Shown here: in pieces, positions 31,489 to 36,034 of the stretch
Position numbering within the stretch: the stretch's first letter is position 1
How the letters are laid out: each line of letters begins with the position of its first letter
From: Pirellula staleyi DSM 6068
Lineage (GTDB): Bacteria; Planctomycetota; Planctomycetia; Pirellulales; Pirellulaceae
Reading direction: 5' to 3'
Length of the DNA: 36,034 bases
Assembly: GCA_945900945.1 (NCBI GenBank)
Contig: CAMDKL010000051.1
Coordinates: 1 to 36,034, forward strand
The notes under the pieces: generated by a model
Databases searched by the model: none
What the model was told of the DNA's origin: nothing
The model's input: the letters and a program-made list of their open reading frames with translations, nothing else
Made by a program: the position numbers and the translations under genes

Positions 31489-33990
31489 CTATTTGCTTAA
31501 TGACGGATCGCGGGTCGCCGCAATGACGGCAATTTCTACGATCAATTCGTTAATGTTAAAATTGTTTTTTCGAAATTTGTCCGTCAACTCATCCAGTGTG
31601 CCTGTCCCAAAGGCTGCAGCGGGTTGCTTGACGAAGTGCTGGAACGCCCTAGTGACAAAGGCCCTATGAGCATCCTCGCTTGAAACAATATAATCGGCAA
31701 GTTCACGGGGGCCGCTGAAAGAAAATTCCGCGCCATTGCGATCGACGTATTTTCCAGTCGAATCAAGCGTTTTCGTCCTTTCCTGATCGCGAAATTTGCC
31801 TACGGCATCGAAATTTTCTAAGGCAAATCCTAATCCATTGATCTTGGTATGACAAACTTGACAATGGTCCGGACTAGTTTGCAGCGATACCCTTTCTCGC
31901 GTCGTCAGATCCGGGTGAAGATCAGGACTTAGCGGCGTAAACGCTTCATTGGGTGGCCGAAGCGTTCGGCCTAGTATGTATCGAATGAGAAACACACCAC
32001 GGTGAATTGGAGAGGTCGCGTCATGATAGGACAAGCCACTCATCAAGTACGGATGTGAAAGCACACCGAAACGCAGTTGCGAATCGCTAACGCTGCGTCG
32101 CAATTCAGGCAAAGAAGTATTCGCAGTCTCCAACGGTTTTTTCTCAACGGATTTTGCCTTTGGCGGTTCCGTCGTAACAGGTGCTGTGGCTGTCGGTGCT
32201 GTGGCTGTCGGTGCTGTGGCTGTCGGTGCTGTGGAAACAGGTTCCACTTCAATAGGTTCCGTGGCAATCGGTTCTGTTTTTGGCAGTTCTTTTTCCAGTG
32301 GCTGCCAAGAATCACCGTAGAACTTGGCTAATCGATCAGTCGTAAAGGTCCAATCGGCAAGGAAAAGTTGACGGTAGTCGCTGGTTTCGCTTTCGACAAC
32401 TGTATTGAGGAAAACCTCGAAAGAATCGCGAAGATCACAGACGATCAAACGATCGAATCCTGCGAACAGGTTCTCGTCTTTAATGATCTCATCAAAGCGT
32501 TTGACGTTTAGCCACTCCAGGAGCATGTCATGCAACTTGGCTCGTGTTCGAAAATCCTTAACAAACTCACGAGCCATGCTCCGAATCGTGTCCACCTGCT
32601 CTAGTTCGTTTTTGCGAATTTTCTTGATAAGCCAGTCGTCGGTTGGCAAGGAATCGAAAAGAGTCAAAGTCAAACGGTTCAATTGACGGGTGGAAAGCGA
32701 TTGATTTTGATCGGCTAATGGATAGAGAAACCTCGGAGACTTCAGTGAAACGAGCAACGAACGTTGAATAGCTTCCGCGTCATCGTCCGCAGTATCGACT
32801 TGATGATCGATATACCTCTGTTTAAGTTCTTCATCCAACGGGGCACGAAAGGCTATCTCTACAATCTCGGTCAAGAATGCACGAAGCTGACCTCGATTTT
32901 CGTTTGAGTCCTGCTTATGTTTCTTTCGATACTCTGGCCAAAGTTCGTCCGATGCTGCTTGAGCAAACTCGATACTTGCTGCAGTTGTCGACTCGTCCCA
33001 CTGGCGATTGATCGCGACTCCACGTTCAAAGCCATAGCTACGGTCATCTGGAGGCAACTCAAGTTCGAGTGAAAACGTGGGCGTGGCTACATCACTGATT
33101 AGGTTCCTTTTCGGAATTAGTTGTTCAGTGCCGCCGGGGGGTATCCACGACAACGATATGCTGGCGGGAGGCTTTTCGGTCTTTCGTTCTCGTTGAATGA
33201 AATCAATTTTGAACGGGTAAACGCGACCCGTGGTTAACGTTACTGTTCGGCGAAACTCGGTTTTGTCGCCCGACTGCACGTGGTTATTTATCAGTTCGCG
33301 ACCGATCTTGCCAAAATCCATCACGAAGGAACAGGTGCTTCGAACGATGATTTCGTATCGACCAGTAACGTTTGCTAGCACGCCACCCTCCCAGTAAATG
33401 TAAAAGGCTTTAGGATCGATGCCGTCACCTGGCGAGTTATGACCAAAATCAAATTGGATGACAGGGTCAACTCGCTCGATCTTTTTTTTCTCGTTTTTCC
33501 AACTTGGGCCATCGAAATAAATGGCTTTCACACCTCGTTTTTCAGTTACTTGGGGGGTGCCGCGAAAATGAGAGTACAAATCAGCCAGACTCTGTCTTAG
33601 TTGTGGACCAGTCAAGCGAGCGAGTCCGACTCGGGGGGGCCGATTGCGTATTTGAGCTGCAGCACTATAGAAATGTTCAAACACGAAGGCAGCTACCGCT
33701 TCCGCATCCTCGCCAACACAAGTTCCGGGATCTTCCTCAGGCATCGTGTCAGAAATCAGTTGCACAAGCTCCGTTCGGCTTGCATCGCCAGCAAGAGGTT
33801 CGGAATATTGTTTCGTGCCACCCTCCCCTTTTTCGCCATGGCATGATGCACATTTAGCTCGGTAAATTGCTGCCCCTTTCGCCAGTCGCTCCTCGTGGAC
33901 TGAAACGTCTGCAGTGGCTATTTGAGGCGCAGCCACGACTGAAATCAGGATCAAAAAGCTTTTGAAATGCACGGAAGGATTAAAACTCAT
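31489..33990 (-). CDS. Planctomycete cytochrome protein (cytochrome c, PA14-like, DUF1592/DUF1588/DUF1585)
   Basis: A protein of 833 residues from ATG 33990; a TTG at 34002 in frame would add MELL. A signal peptide (FKSFLILISVVAAPQIA) leads to a cytochrome c domain with CASCHGEKGEGG. A PA14-like beta domain follows (about 175-300, with AFYIYWEGGVLANVTGRYEI). Next come the DUF1595/DUF1592 helical region (about 380-530), a Pro/Thr/Ala-rich linker, DUF1588 (HPYLMSGLSYHDATSPIHRG) with a second CxxCH in CQVCHTKINGLGFALENFD, and DUF1585 at the C-terminus (AFGTGTLDELTDKF). The linker contains a tandem repeat encoding TATAP units. It forms an operon with DUF1552. The substrate is unknown; a periplasmic redox role is inferred from the haem sites. 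Confidence 0.9.
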   Translation of the reverse strand: MSFNPSVHFKSFLILISVVAAPQIATADVSVHEERLAKGAAIYRAKCASCHGEKGEGGTKQYSEPLAGDASRTELVQLISDTMPEEDPGTCVGEDAEAVAAFVFEHFYSAAAQIRNRPPRVGLARLTGPQLRQSLADLYSHFRGTPQVTEKRGVKAIYFDGPSWKNEKKKIERVDPVIQFDFGHNSPGDGIDPKAFYIYWEGGVLANVTGRYEIIVRSTCSFVMDFGKIGRELINNHVQSGDKTEFRRTVTLTTGRVYPFKIDFIQRERKTEKPPASISLSWIPPGGTEQLIPKRNLISDVATPTFSLELELPPDDRSYGFERGVAINRQWDESTTAASIEFAQAASDELWPEYRKKHKQDSNENRGQLRAFLTEIVEIAFRAPLDEELKQRYIDHQVDTADDDAEAIQRSLLVSLKSPRFLYPLADQNQSLSTRQLNRLTLTLFDSLPTDDWLIKKIRKNELEQVDTIRSMAREFVKDFRTRAKLHDMLLEWLNVKRFDEIIKDENLFAGFDRLIVCDLRDSFEVFLNTVVESETSDYRQLFLADWTFTTDRLAKFYGDSWQPLEKELPKTEPIATEPIEVEPVSTAPTATAPTATAPTATAPVTTEPPKAKSVEKKPLETANTSLPELRRSVSDSQLRFGVLSHPYLMSGLSYHDATSPIHRGVFLIRYILGRTLRPPNEAFTPLSPDLHPDLTTRERVSLQTSPDHCQVCHTKINGLGFALENFDAVGKFRDQERTKTLDSTGKYVDRNGAEFSFSGPRELADYIVSSEDAHRAFVTRAFQHFVKQPAAAFGTGTLDELTDKFRKNNFNINELIVEIAVIAATRDPSLSK
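32180..32234 (-). repeat. 15-bp tandem repeat encoding TATAP units
   Basis: GGTGCTGTGGCTGTC occurs three times without mismatch (32180-32224), followed by a 10-base partial copy. It keeps the frame and lies in the linker before the DUF1588 domain of the cytochrome gene. Copy number changes would only lengthen or shorten the linker. Confidence 0.95.
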
Positions 33991-34141
33991 TAACAGTTCC
34001 AACCGGGGAGGTCAGAGAACTAGGAAATGCAATGCAATCGATCGCGGGGTGGGACCCAGGCCAATCGATCAAACGCGGCAGGGAAATGCGACACGAGAAA
34101 TTGACGCCGGAGCCATTGTAGCCTATCCGCCACTAAGGCAA

Positions 34142-34351
34142 GTGATACTAAAGGCATTTATTAAAAAATGCAGTCGGGAAGCATTTGATGACATTGTAAA
34201 GTTGAACCAAGCTACCGAGGGGGCAATTCGCTTAAATCGAACCTGGATCATGAGCTGGATACCGGCAATTTTCGTCGTAGGCTGGTTTCTGTCGTCGATT
34301 GCTCACACCTTACTTTGGAACAAACCGCTCGGGGTTAGCTTGATTCAATGA
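34142..34351 (+). CDS. Possible small membrane protein (doubtful)
   Basis: I do not recognise it. The open frame runs from 33962 to 34351, but its first part overlaps the cytochrome gene. A GTG at 34142 gives 69 residues with a lysine-rich start and one clear membrane span (WIMSWIPAIFVVGWFLSSIA). AAGG lies only four bases upstream of the GTG, so the start is uncertain. It could be a fragment of a larger gene. The remainder of the 34003-34408 gap shows nothing else. Confidence 0.25.
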   Translation: MILKAFIKKCSREAFDDIVKLNQATEGAIRLNRTWIMSWIPAIFVVGWFLSSIAHTLLWNKPLGVSLIQ

Positions 34352-34408
34352 GCTCCTCCTTGGTTTGAGCAAGCCTTAGCGTCGTGAAAATCAACGATCT
34401 TGGGAATT

Positions 34409-36034
34409 CTAATCGTCGCGGACTTTAGCCATCAACTGCGTTAGTTGCTTGGCTAGTTCGACGACATTCGGTGGATGTAGGATCGTTTCGTGGTTCCCTT
34501 GGATTGTTCGTATGTCCAAAGTACTTACGAATCGGCCCCAGCCGAGATCATGCGAGCATCCGCTCAGAAGCGGACGCGTCTGTGTGCGAATGAGCGTCAA
34601 ATTTCCCGAGTAAGGACGCGGTATGTAGTCTTGAAAGCCAGTAAAAAGCGCCTTCATGACTTCTTGGTTCTGTGACGGTATGTGGCCTAAATCAAATACG
34701 TCGTCGATTTCAATTTTGGCTTGCCCTCGCGATGCCAGCAAGCGACGGAATCGCCGATATTTGCGCACGATCCTCTCGGTAAATTTACTGGCTGAAAACT
34801 CTTGCCATTCCTCTCGTAGCCAAGACGGTAGATTCGCTGCGATTCGGGATAACTTAAACAAATGATCACTCAAACGCGGTTTGCGATCACTGAAGTCCGG
34901 CCCTGTGTCGATCACCACCAATAAATCCACTTTTTCTCCCAATTCGTTGAGCAAGCAAGCAACTTCGAAGGCCATCATTCCCCCATAAGAGAATCCTGCA
35001 AGAGCATACGGACCGTGTGGCTGAAATCTTCGCAAAGCCGTGACCAAACAACCAGCGGTCGTGCGGAAGTCCTTGAACTGCTCCAGGTTTTGGGGGGCCA
35101 ATGCCAGCTGAATTCCGAAGATTGGAAAACGTCCACTTAGACAGTCAAACAACGCTCGGGAGACCAGCGCCCCACCTCCGATCGACGGCATCATGAACAA
35201 TGGACGCCCGTCGCAGTCGAGCTGCAAAGGCAAAACTGTGGCGATTTCCGTCTCAGGATGTGTCTCAGCAAGAAGCTTCGCCAAGTGATCGATCGTGCCG
35301 TGCTGGAACAGAACCGCCAATGGCAACCTCCGACCAAATGATTTCTCGATACGCGCGAACAATTGAACGGCCAGCAGGGAGTGACCGCCGAGAGCGAAGA
35401 AGTTGTCATGGATACCGATCTCTTCGATACCGAGCACATCACTCCAGATGGAGGCGAGTTGCTGCTCAATGGGGTTGCGAGGTCCTACATAGCCTGTGTC
35501 TAGTCCCGGCCGTGAATCGCTTGGGGCTGGTAGAGCCCGACGGTCGAGCTTGCCACTAGATGTGAGCGGAAATTTCTCTATCTCGACATACGCTGCGGGT
35601 AGCATGTAGTCTGGCAGACGGTTCCGAAGATGGTTTCTCAGTTCGGTGGCATTGAGTTGGATACCCGATGCGGGAACACAGTAAGCCACCAGCCGCTTGT
35701 CGTCGAGCCGATCCTCGCGGAGGAGGACCACGCTCTGAGAAACGTCCGGATGTTCGTTGAGGACCGCTTCTATCTCGCCCAGCTCGATGCGAAAACCTCT
35801 CAGTTTGACCTGATCATCCATGCGGCCCAGGAATTCCAGGTTCCCGTCGGCCCGCCAGCGTACCAGGTCACCCGTCCGATACAGCCGTGCATCGGAATTG
35901 TCGGAGAATGGATTCGCGACGAACTTCTCAGCCGTCAGTTCTGGACGGTTCAGATAGCCGCGTGCCAAACCAGCCCCGCCAATGTAGAGTTCACCCGACA
36001 CGCCGATCGGCACTGGATTTCGCCGTGCGTCCAG
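34409..36034 (-). CDS. Nonribosomal peptide synthetase termination module (partial: adenylation C-terminus, carrier, thioesterase)
   Basis: The frame is open through the window's right edge, so the N-terminal part is missing; 541 residues are visible. The adenylation C-terminus has PVPIGVSGELYIGGAGLARG, LYRTGDLVRW, GRMDDQVKLRGFRIELGEIE and the catalytic Lys motif SSGKLDRRALP. The carrier protein has DNFFALGGHSLLAVQLF, in which Ser is the phosphopantetheine site. The type I thioesterase has the nucleophile in YALAGFSYGGMMAFE, the Asp in VVIDTGPDF and the His in GNHETIL, so the triad looks complete and the module should release its product. The monomer and product cannot be predicted because most of the adenylation pocket lies outside. 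It shares no strand-linked neighbour in the window. Confidence 0.95.
   Translation of the reverse strand: MDARRNPVPIGVSGELYIGGAGLARGYLNRPELTAEKFVANPFSDNSDARLYRTGDLVRWRADGNLEFLGRMDDQVKLRGFRIELGEIEAVLNEHPDVSQSVVLLREDRLDDKRLVAYCVPASGIQLNATELRNHLRNRLPDYMLPAAYVEIEKFPLTSSGKLDRRALPAPSDSRPGLDTGYVGPRNPIEQQLASIWSDVLGIEEIGIHDNFFALGGHSLLAVQLFARIEKSFGRRLPLAVLFQHGTIDHLAKLLAETHPETEIATVLPLQLDCDGRPLFMMPSIGGGALVSRALFDCLSGRFPIFGIQLALAPQNLEQFKDFRTTAGCLVTALRRFQPHGPYALAGFSYGGMMAFEVACLLNELGEKVDLLVVIDTGPDFSDRKPRLSDHLFKLSRIAANLPSWLREEWQEFSASKFTERIVRKYRRFRRLLASRGQAKIEIDDVFDLGHIPSQNQEVMKALFTGFQDYIPRPYSGNLTLIRTQTRPLLSGCSHDLGWGRFVSTLDIRTIQGNHETILHPPNVVELAKQLTQLMAKVRDD

Overview
The window looks like a chromosomal segment of a planctomycete of the Pirellulaceae type (Rhodopirellula and relatives). 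The evidence is the set of protein families: a PVC-type dehydrogenase with HEAT repeats and a C-terminal haem domain, a DUF1549/DUF1553 plus DUF1501 gene pair, a DUF1592/DUF1588 plus DUF1552 gene pair, an SHD1-domain protein, and debris of ECF sigma factor, WD40, CHAT and TPR genes. Base composition is close to even. I saw no rRNA, tRNA or CRISPR array.

Layout. Positions 458-4750 (minus strand) hold part of a Tad/Flp pilus operon in the order cpaB, cpaC, cpaE; cpaF does not follow within the 457 bases visible downstream. Position 5053 starts a 1158-residue secreted dehydrogenase/cytochrome protein. Positions 8650-10765 are debris: a dead CHAT-domain gene and a dead, truncated IS110-family element whose outer edge falls inside a hairpin repeat. 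Positions 10797-22882 are the housekeeping core: hemC, a cdsA-like gene, tatD, miaA, purQ-panC-lgt (tightly packed), mnmG, a GGQ release-factor-like gene and an SHD1-domain gene.

Positions 23050-24035 hold a toxin-antitoxin pair lying between two direct copies of a decayed REP-associated transposase tail. The toxin start is put out of frame by three perfect copies of a 19-bp repeat, which makes it a candidate phase-variable or recently inactivated toxin. Positions 24213-28578 encode a secreted cytochrome (PSCyt1/PSCyt2/PSD1) and its DUF1501 partner. Positions 28677-30023 are a second debris field: an ECF sigma N-terminus joined to a WD40 C-terminus, an RTX-type repeat tail, a partial copy of the neighbouring DUF1552 gene and a 15-bp perfect hairpin. 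Positions 30142-33990 (minus strand) encode the DUF1592/PA14 cytochrome protein and its DUF1552 partner. The window ends inside a nonribosomal peptide synthetase termination module (adenylation C-terminus, carrier protein, thioesterase) at 34409-36034.

The most notable non-gene signals are: the 19-bp triplication in the toxin; a two-hairpin element that follows both hemC and miaA in the same orientation relative to the gene; the IS110 remnant ending inside that element; and an extra PDZ-like segment within Lgt. All alignments were done by eye.
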